A DNA stretch of 14,050 nucleotides from Parachlamydiaceae bacterium (GTDB lineage Bacteria; Chlamydiota; Chlamydiia; Chlamydiales; Parachlamydiaceae): NCBI GenBank assembly GCA_013817115.1, contig JACDDG010000019.1, forward strand, positions 1 through 14,050, written 5' to 3'. Every line of letters starts with the position of its first letter. The first letter of the stretch is position 1. Below the pieces are notes generated by a model that saw only the letters and a list, made by a program, of their open reading frames with translations, did no database searches and had not been told where the DNA came from. Below, piece by piece: positions 7,261 to 14,043 of the stretch. The position numbers and the translations under genes were made by a program.

Positions 7261-8295
7261 CTATGAAAAATTAAGACAGTCGGATGGTCTTAATCCATTT
7301 TCGCTTGATAAAGTTGAAATCTGCTCTTCAAAGCTTGCAAATTCGCGCAAGGGGCTGTCAAGGTCCGTAACCTCATTTGAGTTTTTTAAGTCTGTTACGC
7401 TTGTTAGTGAAGAAATTTTCGGCGCTAAGATTGCTAATTCTCGCAAGGTGTAGTCAGGAGTCAACTTTGTAATTTCATTTGGATCATTACAACGATTTGC
7501 TAAAGTATTGTCATCACTCTCATATAAAATGACAGCGGAGGAAATGGGTTTGAATGTGAAAGAACAAGTAAGCACCTCCAAAAGATTCTTAATTAAGTCT
7601 GTTTGATGAGAAGTTAGCCAAACAAGATCATTATTGGGTATTAATGTCTTAGAGATCTCTTCTATCTTCAATGCAGCTTCTCGTATAACTTTGTTAGCAC
7701 AATAGGAAGTAGGAATGGCGCTACAATAACACGTTTTTTTTGTTTCACATTTCCCTTCATCATTAAGTTTTCCATAAATTATTTCGGCTGAAATTTGATT
7801 CAAACTATGCCCGCAAGAAAGTGTCACCGCTGTTGTGAGAGGCTCATAATTCACATGGCAGCTTGAAGCTATAACGAGCTGAGCGAAAATATCAGGATAT
7901 AGCAGATTGGCTTCAATTGAAATATTTGAAGAATCAGATTCTAATTTAGGTTTTGATTCTGTTTTGCTCTCAGTTTCTGAAGTATCAATCTGTTTAGTTT
8001 TTGTGGAGAGGACAAATTTATTTTCTTCATAAAAGTCCAATGCATTTTGGCCTATTGTACGTGCTTCAGTGTTATTTGGCAGAATTTCAAATAGTGTGAA
8101 TAAAACAGAGTTAGTGAATTCGAATTCATCATGATGGTACATATCGTAAATGCTAATAAAAATTTCAGTCAAAACTATATCTGACTTTTGTAAGAAAAAT
8201 CTATAGCGATGAGCAGTCAGGTTATCAATAAAATCCTGACGTAATAAAAGGCCTGAGGAACCTTTGTGATCACTTGAGGAGCTGATGGAATGCAT
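7261..8295 (-). CDS. U-box/RING-like protein, candidate E3 ubiquitin ligase (344 aa)
   Basis: The centre (about residues 134-214) resembles a U-box: CHVNYEPLTTAVTLSCGHSL (the C-x-V-x-x-x-P-L-x-x-x-V...CGH pattern), a short helix (SAEIIYG), then KTCYCSAIPTSYCANKVIREA, like the second loop and the LIPN-x-x-L-R end of U-boxes. Cysteines and a histidine are retained (C146, C161, H163, C189, C191), so a zinc-binding RING-like fold is also possible. A second, weaker copy may follow (about 240-290: LTCSFTFKPISSAVILYES...TPDYTLREL). The N-terminal 100 residues are helical, followed by a Ser/Glu/Lys linker (about 100-127). A 32-residue tandem duplication (LRELAILAPKISSL, then LREFASFEEQISTL) forms the C-terminus. 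U-box and RING proteins bind E2 enzymes and promote ubiquitin transfer. The start at 8295 has GGAGAG five bases upstream; the frame extends to a GTG at 8373 with a poor site. It converges with the small gene beside the deubiquitinase, suggesting a ubiquitin-directed locus. Confidence 0.65.
   Translation of the reverse strand: MHSISSSSDHKGSSGLLLRQDFIDNLTAHRYRFFLQKSDIVLTEIFISIYDMYHHDEFEFTNSVLFTLFEILPNNTEARTIGQNALDFYEENKFVLSTKTKQIDTSETESKTESKPKLESDSSNISIEANLLYPDIFAQLVIASSCHVNYEPLTTAVTLSCGHSLNQISAEIIYGKLNDEGKCETKKTCYCSAIPTSYCANKVIREAALKIEEISKTLIPNNDLVWLTSHQTDLIKNLLEVLTCSFTFKPISSAVILYESDDNTLANRCNDPNEITKLTPDYTLRELAILAPKISSLTSVTDLKNSNEVTDLDSPLREFASFEEQISTLSSENGLRPSDCLNFS
7331..7448 (-). repeat. In-frame 96-base duplication in the 3' end of the U-box-like gene
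   Basis: AAGCTTGCAAATTCGCGCAAGG (7331-7352; key shared bases AAG-TTGC-AATTC-CGCAAGG) and the related stretch at 7427-7448 differ at only three or four positions. They are 96 bases apart, which is exactly 32 codons. The translation shows the same L-R-E-[LF]-A...I-S-[ST]-L pattern twice near the C-terminus, so this is a partly diverged tandem repeat. Confidence 0.6.
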
Positions 8296-8398
8296 AAAAT
8301 CTCTCCATTTTAACCCGATGCTTGAAACTAAAAATCTTACTGTCATAATACGAAGAATGTTTTTTTTCTTCACGCTCTATATCTTTATCTAATAGAGT

Positions 8399-8428
8399 AT
8401 TCTGATATTTTTTGAAAGGAAATGTCAA
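8399..8428 (-). promoter_or_regulatory. Candidate promoter of the U-box-like gene
   Basis: On the minus strand a perfect TTGACA (8423-8428) is followed after 18 bases by CAGAAT (8399-8404), which matches four of six -10 positions. Transcription would begin near 8392, about 97 bases before the ATG at 8295. Confidence 0.45.
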
Positions 8429-8572
8429 TTTATTTTCAAGAGTTCCTGCCCCAACAATTTTATTCTTGTTTTTTTCTATTTATCCTTAAATAATGCAAAT
8501 TTTCCAAAAACTTGGTACTTTTATTGCATAGCTATCTTAGTGTATCGAAATTAATATAGATGGTAATTATTT

Positions 8573-8602
8573 TTGATTAAATAACATAAATTATAATATA
8601 AT
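8573..8602 (+). promoter_or_regulatory. Candidate promoter of the 8637 gene
   Basis: TTGATT (8573-8578) is followed after 18 bases by a perfect TATAAT (8597-8602); a second, overlapping TATAAT lies at 8592-8597. The start would be near 8609. The leader of about 28 bases contains TTAAGTAAA (8616-8624) and the ribosome site TGGAGG (8628-8633). Confidence 0.55.
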
Positions 8603-8636
8603 AAAGTTGTATCTCTTAAGTAAAGCTGGAGGTTGT

Positions 8637-9545
8637 ATGATTCCACGTTTAAATCCTATAGATCTCTCGGGAAATGTAGAAAAATTAGGTGGTTTGGCAT
8701 TGGGTCAGGTTAGTTTGCCGTCTAGGCAACTAAACTTCGCCGAGAGCAAAGTGGCTATTGCTGGAGTTGCTCTTTCCCCATCTCATTCTCCGTCTAAAAA
8801 TGTTTTCACTACATCTGTACGATTGCATCAGCCTTCTGCAACTGCTGCTCAGTCTTCTATACCATTACCTAACTCAAAATCATCTCCTCGGTTCGCGACT
8901 TTAAATCCTCCTACGGCGCAGTCTCTTAAGGAACATGCTAGCCAACAACTGCTAAAACCTGATTTAAAACCTGGAAATAAATTGTTAATGCAAAATATGA
9001 AAGATGTTCCTGAACAGCTAGAAAAGGACTTAAACCGTTCAGGAACTCTAGATATTGGTGATAAAAGTTTTCCATCGACTTATTACGGTGGCAAGCCCTA
9101 TGCAAACGTTTTTCGATGGACTTCGGCAAGTTTGAAAGATTACATAAAGGGTGAGAATCCGAAATTAAATGTCGATCATTCAAAAATGAATGAAATTTTA
9201 TACTCTACAGTACAAAATTTCGGAAATGACATTATGATTCAAAAAAATGACGAATTACCAAATAATTTTGAATGGGGAGTTTCGACCGACGATTCGAAAA
9301 TGACAACTAAATTTGAATTCGAGAAAAAAAGTTGGGGAATCAACGCCCCTGAAGTTTTGGTCGTTTCCAAAAAAATTGAAAAAAAATATACTAATTTATC
9401 TAACGAGGCGCTTCCTAAGAAAGATGTTATTATTGAAACTCAAATTAAACACAATTTAAAAACCGGAGAGGTAACATTTAATTATAAATTTACAATGGAT
9501 GGAAATACGCAGGAATGGAATCCGGCAAATCCACCAAGACCTTAA
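8637..9545 (+). CDS. Hypothetical protein with disordered N-terminus, possible secreted effector (302 aa)
   Basis: I do not recognise this protein. The ATG at 8637 has TGGAGG three bases upstream; a TTG at 8607 lies in frame but has no ribosome site. Residues 1 to about 100 are rich in Ser, Pro, Ala and Gln (LSPSHSPSKN, QPSATAAQSSIPLPNSKSS) and look disordered, as is common in type III secretion substrates. Residues about 105-302 look like a folded domain rich in beta strands, with conserved-looking aromatic segments (STYYGGKPYANVFRWTSASL, NNFEWGVSTDD) and a strand-rich C-terminus (KTGEVTFNYKFTMDG) that ends in a proline-rich tail. No catalytic motif, signal peptide or membrane helix is visible. 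The gene has its own promoter and shares the TTAAGTAAA leader with the 6832 gene. It is followed after 75 bases by the hydrolase gene on the same strand, so the two may be cotranscribed. Delivery to a host is inferred. Confidence 0.65.
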   Translation: MIPRLNPIDLSGNVEKLGGLALGQVSLPSRQLNFAESKVAIAGVALSPSHSPSKNVFTTSVRLHQPSATAAQSSIPLPNSKSSPRFATLNPPTAQSLKEHASQQLLKPDLKPGNKLLMQNMKDVPEQLEKDLNRSGTLDIGDKSFPSTYYGGKPYANVFRWTSASLKDYIKGENPKLNVDHSKMNEILYSTVQNFGNDIMIQKNDELPNNFEWGVSTDDSKMTTKFEFEKKSWGINAPEVLVVSKKIEKKYTNLSNEALPKKDVIIETQIKHNLKTGEVTFNYKFTMDGNTQEWNPANPPRP

Positions 9546-9620
9546 TTTGCACGCTATTCTACTTGCCTTCTTCATAAACTTTAAGTTATCATCAATTTTC
9601 TTTAAACTAAGGAGATTGTG

Positions 9621-10595
9621 ATGACAAATATAAACGAGGCAAAGTCCTCTAATAAAATAAAGCAATTAGACGCAGTAACTGCTGATTTCTTGGACGGATT
9701 CGACGCAATTTTCTCAATGATTGCAACGCTTTCTATTCCCGAGCAACGATCAGCAATTAAAAACATGTTCTATATACCTGAAAGTAGTCTTGAGCACATC
9801 GCTAAAACAGAAAACAAAGAAATTTCAGGGCGTCATGGTCCGATAAAGATACGCATTTTCACCCCGAAAATCGATGATAATTTACCTGTAATCGTTTTTT
9901 TTCACAGGGGTGGCTGGGTGTATGGAAGTATTGAAGAAAGCGAAGTAATATGCAGAAAATTAGCTAATGAAACTGGAGCGATTGTTGTTGCTGTATCCTA
10001 CAGATTATCACCTGAGCATAAATTTCCAATTCCATTAGAAGATTGCTACGATGCCACAAAATGGATTGTTGAAAATGCCACAACTTTTTCAGGGAATTCC
10101 CAAAAAGTCATTATAAGTGGGGAGAGCGCTGGGGGCAACCTTGCTGCTGGTGTGGCGTTGATGATTCAAGATTTAAATCAATTTTCAGTGATTGGTCAGC
10201 TTCTTCTTAATCCTATTTTATCAAGTGATTTAGACATAGAAGCTTATGAAAATAGCCCTGATAAATCTCTAATTTCGTTGCAGAACATGCAATTTTTCTT
10301 AGCGTCTTATTTGTCATCTCCGCAAGAAGGCGAAAATCCCTATGTTTCTCCAATAAAGAGTGAAAATTTATTTAAACTTTCTCCTGCATTTATTGTCACA
10401 TCCGAACATGATGCTCTTAAGCATGAAGGGGCATCATATGCTGAAGCTTTACAAAAAGCCGGAATACTAGTTCAATTGAAGTGTTATCCAGATGTTATCC
10501 ATGGCTTTCTAAATTTGCCGCTTGCAGGAGCTGTAAAAAAAAGAAGCTGTAGAGGATATTGCTGTTTGGGTGAAGAATTTGACAAAGTAGTTTGA
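9621..10595 (+). CDS. Alpha/beta hydrolase, HSL (hormone-sensitive lipase) family esterase, C-terminus frameshifted
   Basis: HSL-family enzymes hydrolyse carboxylic esters, usually short-chain acyl esters, in the cytoplasm. Visible motifs, in order, are the oxyanion motif HRGGW at H95-W99 (normally HGGG, so the second position is unusual), the nucleophile motif GESAGG with S169, the acid D264 in SEHDALKHEG, and H294 in VIHGFLNL. All three triad residues are therefore present. AAGGAG lies six bases before the ATG at 9621. As read, the last 18 residues (RSCRGYCCLGEEF...) do not resemble the family. An A8 run at 10535-10542 explains this: with one A fewer the frame continues as GAVKKEAVEDIAVWVKNLTK, stopping at 10588-10590 at a normal family ending (322 residues). 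The triad lies upstream, so the shifted product might still fold, but the last helix is lost. The cause may be mutation, transcriptional slippage or an assembly error. Confidence 0.85.
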   Translation: MTNINEAKSSNKIKQLDAVTADFLDGFDAIFSMIATLSIPEQRSAIKNMFYIPESSLEHIAKTENKEISGRHGPIKIRIFTPKIDDNLPVIVFFHRGGWVYGSIEESEVICRKLANETGAIVVAVSYRLSPEHKFPIPLEDCYDATKWIVENATTFSGNSQKVIISGESAGGNLAAGVALMIQDLNQFSVIGQLLLNPILSSDLDIEAYENSPDKSLISLQNMQFFLASYLSSPQEGENPYVSPIKSENLFKLSPAFIVTSEHDALKHEGASYAEALQKAGILVQLKCYPDVIHGFLNLPLAGAVKKRSCRGYCCLGEEFDKVV

Positions 10596-10642
10596 GGTAA
10601 TCGAAATGTTATCATCATGTTATTCGGGCTTATAACAGTGTT

Positions 10643-10932
10643 TACGGAGTTTGGTGGCTTTCTCGCGCCCCTACCGGGGCGCACGTTTTGTAATGATTTG
10701 ACCCCGGGTTCCGCTATCGCTGCACCCGGGGCTATTAACAGTTCCCCCTACCGGGGGATAGAACATCGTTAATAAAAGTTAGAAGCAAGAAAAGCCATTC
10801 ATGTCCTATCCCCCGGCAGGGGAACTGTTAATAATAGCCCCGGGTGCCGGGTGCAGCGTTAGCGAAACCCAGGGTCAAATCATTACACAATGTGCGCCAC
10901 GGTAGGGTGCGAGAACGCCACCAAACTCCGTA
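10643..10932. repeat. Large GC-rich palindromic element of about 290 bp
   Basis: The ends TACGGAGTTTGGTGGC (10643-10658) and GCCACCAAACTCCGTA (10917-10932) are perfect reverse complements. The arms (about 10643-10766 and 10801-10932) can be aligned throughout with point differences and small indels, leaving a 34-base AT-rich loop (10767-10800). Inside each arm are smaller palindromic modules, such as CCCCTACCGGGG, CCCGGG with GCTGCACCCGGGG, and TTCCCCCTACCGGGGGATA. The element is much richer in GC than its surroundings. It has no open frame longer than a shadow, so it is a non-coding repeat of the REP/MITE type. It lies between the convergent hydrolase and the frameshifted 10961 gene and fills this gap of more than 300 bases. 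Confidence 0.85.
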
Positions 10933-10960
10933 TAAAAAAACTGCGGAAATGTACGTTCGA

Positions 10961-11280
10961 TTATTGATTGTTGGCGCTACTTTCAGAAGCTTTTTTACTA
11001 TTTAATTGGCTAAACCTAGATGTTATAGAGCAAGATTTCAATAAATCTAGATCGCTTTTTGTTTTATCAAGGTAGATATTTTTCTCTTCATATGAAAAAG
11101 CCTGAACTCTACCAAAAAGTGTTTTATATTGCATTTTTGCCTTTTGCAAATCTGCTTGACCTTGAAGAAAATCAGTATCATAAATATCATACTCGGCTCT
11201 ATTTAATGTTTCTATAATATAAGTTGGTTCATCAACTCATTTGAACCCAGAACAATAGCTCCTGCAAAGTAAATACCCAT
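10961..11280 (-). pseudogene. Small unknown gene broken by a single-base frameshift
   Basis: The start is an ATG at 11280 with an excellent ribosome site, AAAAGGAG, six bases upstream. Translation gives MGIYFAGAIVLGSNE and then soon meets a stop (TAG after LMNQLIL). In the neighbouring frame, from the same point (near 11232-11240), the sequence reads on as VDEPTYIIETLNRAEYDIYD, then DTDFLQGQADLQKAKMQYKT, and continues open to the stop at 10961. A single missing base would join the two into a protein of about 107 residues. The second part is charged and probably helical or coiled-coil, and ends in a Ser/Asn-rich tail. I do not recognise the family. It lies 122 bases downstream of the ATPase on the same strand. 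It may be a recent pseudogene or a sequencing error. Confidence 0.65.
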
Positions 11281-11402
11281 ATAAATCTCCTTTTGAAAGT
11301 CTAGTTTGTGTTTAGATTTATGCCATATTTCCTCAAAATTAATAGCAATGAAAAGCCTAAAAATTTGCCTAAAACCAAAAATGATTTCTTTGAAAAGTTA
11401 AT

Positions 11403-13766
11403 CTAATTTCCTAAAACCCATGCTATAGCAACTTTTTCAACTAAAATATCGCTCTTACGTGGTGTGATGACTATCTTTTCTACCTTAAGGTTATCGATGT
11501 TTTGAGGCGTATAAAGAGCATCAATATCTTTACGCATCCCTTCTTGCAATTCTTCAAGCTGCTGTTGATACTCCTCAAGTGTTTCCTTCGCCTGAGCCGT
11601 TTCTTGGTTACCCATGCCTATTTTACTTGCGCGCTTGAGTGAACTGCCTGCTTGAGTAATTGTGCCTTTGGTTACTCCTTTCCCCGTGAGAGCTCCCAAC
11701 AACGAACCACAAAAGGAAATGATGGTTTCGATAATGCCCCAAATTGTCTTGTGCTGCTTATTAGATATTTTTTCTTCAATGCTTTTAATCTTTTTCGTAA
11801 TAGTTGATATCTTTTCTTCATAGACGCTGCGAAATTTCTGAGCTCTTTCATCGCGATTTTCACGCAAAGCCAACATCATTCTCTCGCGAAAATCTTTTTC
11901 ATTTTCATCGACTTTCGAAAATAAATTTAACTCGGGCAATTGAAAAATAGTAAAATCATGATTTTGATAAAGAAACTGTTCAAAAGATTTTTTAAAGGTG
12001 GCGAAGTTTTTTATTTGCATCATCCCACCCGGTAATTCAGCAAATTGACTTTCCGCTAAGGGCGTTTTAGTAAGCGTGGCAATAAACTCTGAGCCATCTT
12101 TGCCTTGATCCCAGAGCACAGCCTTTCCGTCATCGGATGGTGAAGCTAGTAAGCAAATTTCTTGCCAAACATCAATGGCATATTTACTGTTAATAAAATG
12201 CAATTTGCCCCTGCCTAGTACTTGACCGGTGTAAATGCCCCCTTTTAATGGACCCTCACCATTGATAAAAAATTCGGGAATTTCAAGGGGAATAATTGGT
12301 TTGTTGCTAGACGAATCCTTTTCTTTGCTAATATCACTTTGTTCCATGTTATCAGTGTTCCACGGCACTTTTTTTGTTAAAAGTTGTATCTGCGACAATG
12401 TTAAAGGTCCTCGCAAATACGAAAGTGCCCAACGACTTGAAAAAACAATCGGTTCTTTTTCATAGATGCTACGCATGATAAAGGTCCGCTGAGCAATATT
12501 TGAAAGCATTCTGACGAGTGATTCTGAATCAACCTCGCCATTTGACGCAAGTCTAAGACCTTCTGTGACTCGTGCTCTATCACGACTAGTTTGCAATTTT
12601 CCAATAAACCATGTGCCGCAATTGGAAAGGCCTTTGTAGTCAAGATCGACCGGGTTTTGAGTCGCTAAAACGACGCCTAAACCATAGGCTCGCGCTTGTT
12701 TCAGCAATGTCAGCATTGGTAATTTTGATGGGGGAGCTGAAACAGGAGGAAAGTATCCAAAAATTTCATCCATATAAAGTAAAGCTCTCAAACTCGATGT
12801 TCCCGGCTGTCGACGCATCCAGGATATAATCTCATTCAATAATAATGTTACGAAAAACATGCGTTCGGAATCGGAGAGATGTGCAATCGAAAAAATAGAA
12901 AATTTGGGTTTACCTTCTTTTGTATGCAGCAGCTGCTTGATGTCTAGAGGTTCCCCCTCCATCCAAGCGCGAAATCCAGGAGAAGCCAGTAAATTGTTTA
13001 GGCGAATTGAAAGCTCAAAACGATCCTTTTGCGGGAAAAAAGTTTCTAAATCTAAGGCGCCGATTTTACTGAAAGGAGGTTTTAATATGAGTTGTATCAG
13101 AGTTGCAATACCAAGATTTTCACCATTATGCCATGCATGATCAATGATCGTAGAAATCAAATTGTGTTCACGGCTTTTAATTGGATCTGCATCGATGCCA
13201 ACGAGTGCAAGAAGGCTGGATGCCAGCGAGGACACCTGTTCTCTGATAGCTGAAGTGTTCTGCAATTCTTCTTTTGATGGAGCTTCAAATGAGCTGAGGA
13301 TCGAGATAGGCACTCCCGAATTGTTACCGGGAGTGTAAATAACCATCTCAATAGCTTCTTGAAGATTCTTAATGCGTTCAGGCTTTTCCCTAGAGCTTGC
13401 TAAGCCTTCTTTCCATGTTTTGGCGACTTCTGCGGCATAAGCGTCTGGAGTTATTCCTTTTCTTTCAGCTTCCTGCTCATCTATCCACGGACGGAATTGT
13501 TCAGCGGAAAGTTCAGGGAACAAGAGAAGCAAATTACTGACATCACCTTTTGGATCGATAATAATAGCCGGAATTTTATCTAATCCGGCCTCTTCTAATA
13601 ATGTAATACAAAGACCGGTTTTACCACTACCCGTCATCCCAAGGCAAACTGCATGAGTCGTAAGATTTTTAGATGCGTAGAGCAGTAACTCGTCGGATTT
13701 TTTGCCATTTGACGGGTTGATATTCTGTCCTAGATAAAATATTCCTGTTTTTTCAAAGTCTTCCAT
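11403..13766 (-). CDS. HerA/VirB4-like P-loop ATPase (DUF87/DUF853-like), 787 aa
   Basis: This is an additional-strand (ASCE) P-loop ATPase of the FtsK-HerA superfamily, which uses ATP to move DNA or proteins. Walker A is GMTGSGKT at residues 43-50, and IIIDPKGD follows at about 67-75, the typical next strand of HerA-like proteins. Walker B is LLYMDEIFGY, with D333/E334, and LATQNPVDLD at about 365-374 is the sensor-like motif after it. The N-terminal 40 residues form a short barrel-like lead (IFYLGQNI). Beyond about residue 480 is a separate C-terminal region: a beta-rich part, then coiled coil (about 625-668), a hydrophobic Gly-rich stretch (about 670-700, IIETIISFCGSLLGALTGKG), another coiled coil, and a final strand. 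No nuclease partner such as NurA is adjacent, so a DNA-repair role is not supported. The ATG at 13766 has only a weak GGA ahead. A promoter lies just upstream. The exact role is unknown. Confidence 0.8.
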   Translation of the reverse strand: MEDFEKTGIFYLGQNINPSNGKKSDELLLYASKNLTTHAVCLGMTGSGKTGLCITLLEEAGLDKIPAIIIDPKGDVSNLLLLFPELSAEQFRPWIDEQEAERKGITPDAYAAEVAKTWKEGLASSREKPERIKNLQEAIEMVIYTPGNNSGVPISILSSFEAPSKEELQNTSAIREQVSSLASSLLALVGIDADPIKSREHNLISTIIDHAWHNGENLGIATLIQLILKPPFSKIGALDLETFFPQKDRFELSIRLNNLLASPGFRAWMEGEPLDIKQLLHTKEGKPKFSIFSIAHLSDSERMFFVTLLLNEIISWMRRQPGTSSLRALLYMDEIFGYFPPVSAPPSKLPMLTLLKQARAYGLGVVLATQNPVDLDYKGLSNCGTWFIGKLQTSRDRARVTEGLRLASNGEVDSESLVRMLSNIAQRTFIMRSIYEKEPIVFSSRWALSYLRGPLTLSQIQLLTKKVPWNTDNMEQSDISKEKDSSSNKPIIPLEIPEFFINGEGPLKGGIYTGQVLGRGKLHFINSKYAIDVWQEICLLASPSDDGKAVLWDQGKDGSEFIATLTKTPLAESQFAELPGGMMQIKNFATFKKSFEQFLYQNHDFTIFQLPELNLFSKVDENEKDFRERMMLALRENRDERAQKFRSVYEEKISTITKKIKSIEEKISNKQHKTIWGIIETIISFCGSLLGALTGKGVTKGTITQAGSSLKRASKIGMGNQETAQAKETLEEYQQQLEELQEGMRKDIDALYTPQNIDNLKVEKIVITPRKSDILVEKVAIAWVLGN

Positions 13767-13793
13767 AATAATCCGTGTTGTCGTGTTTTTTTC

Positions 13794-13822
13794 AACATAG
13801 CTGTGTTAAGTTTTTCATGCAA
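13794..13822 (-). promoter_or_regulatory. Candidate promoter of the ATPase gene
   Basis: On the minus strand TTGCAT (13817-13822) is followed after exactly 17 bases by TATGTT (13794-13799). Transcription would start near 13787, leaving a leader of about 20 bases before the ATG at 13766. Confidence 0.45.
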
Positions 13823-13835
13823 ATTTTAATCGTGA

Positions 13836-14043
13836 TATAATCATTTAAGATCATCAATAACCTAACCACGCATGAAATAAATCTAGTCCCAAACTTGCAA
13901 GAATTACGGTATACGTGTTACGATTCCTTCTTTACATCGAAGAGAGTTCAAATTTTGGATTTTGGCTTTGAGAAAGCTCCAGCGATTAAGCGATCAAAAA
14001 CGGCCCCATATTATAATATTGGGTCGTTGTTGATCGCTTAATC
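13836..14043 (+). other. Non-coding stretch ending in a hairpin; possible small RNA
   Basis: No open frame of note lies between the ATPase start and the window end. A perfect plus-strand TATAAT (13836-13841) with TTTCAT 17 bases upstream could drive a transcript from about 13848, which would end at the strong hairpin at 13984-14043. This would be an RNA of about 195 bases. I see no tRNA, riboswitch or known RNA pattern, so the reading is speculative. Confidence 0.2.
13984..14043. repeat. 60-base near-perfect palindrome (hairpin)
   Basis: GATTAAGCGATCAA (13984-13997) and TTGATCGCTTAATC (14030-14043) are perfect reverse complements. Pairing continues inward (AACGGCCC with GGGTCGTT, one G-U pair, then ATAT with ATAT) with two mismatches, so nearly the whole 60 bases fold into one hairpin with a 4-base loop. 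There is no T-run after it. It could be a terminator, a REP-like repeat or the end of a mobile element continuing past the window. Confidence 0.7.

Larger units (their letters stand above)
8296..8636. promoter_or_regulatory. Divergent intergenic region of about 340 bases
   Basis: This gap separates the divergent U-box-like gene and the 8637 gene. It is very AT-rich and holds a candidate promoter for each direction, listed separately. I see no RNA gene, repeat or further reading frame apart from the possible upstream extension of the U-box-like gene to a GTG at 8373. Confidence 0.5.

Noticed and set aside
7214..7453. Plus-strand frame of 79 codons
   Set aside because: It starts inside the terminator hairpin and is antisense to the U-box-like gene.
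10600..10940. CRISPR array or tRNA gene in the GC-rich repeat region
   Set aside because: The repeats are inverted, not direct and regularly spaced, and no cloverleaf or CCA-like end is visible.
12235..13351. Several open frames opposite or out of phase with the ATPase gene
   Set aside because: They are shadows of a strong ATPase frame with intact Walker motifs and have no ribosome sites or domain signal.
11403..13766. Conjugation or type IV secretion cluster
   Set aside because: Only the single HerA-like ATPase is present; no relaxase, pilus or coupling-protein genes flank it.
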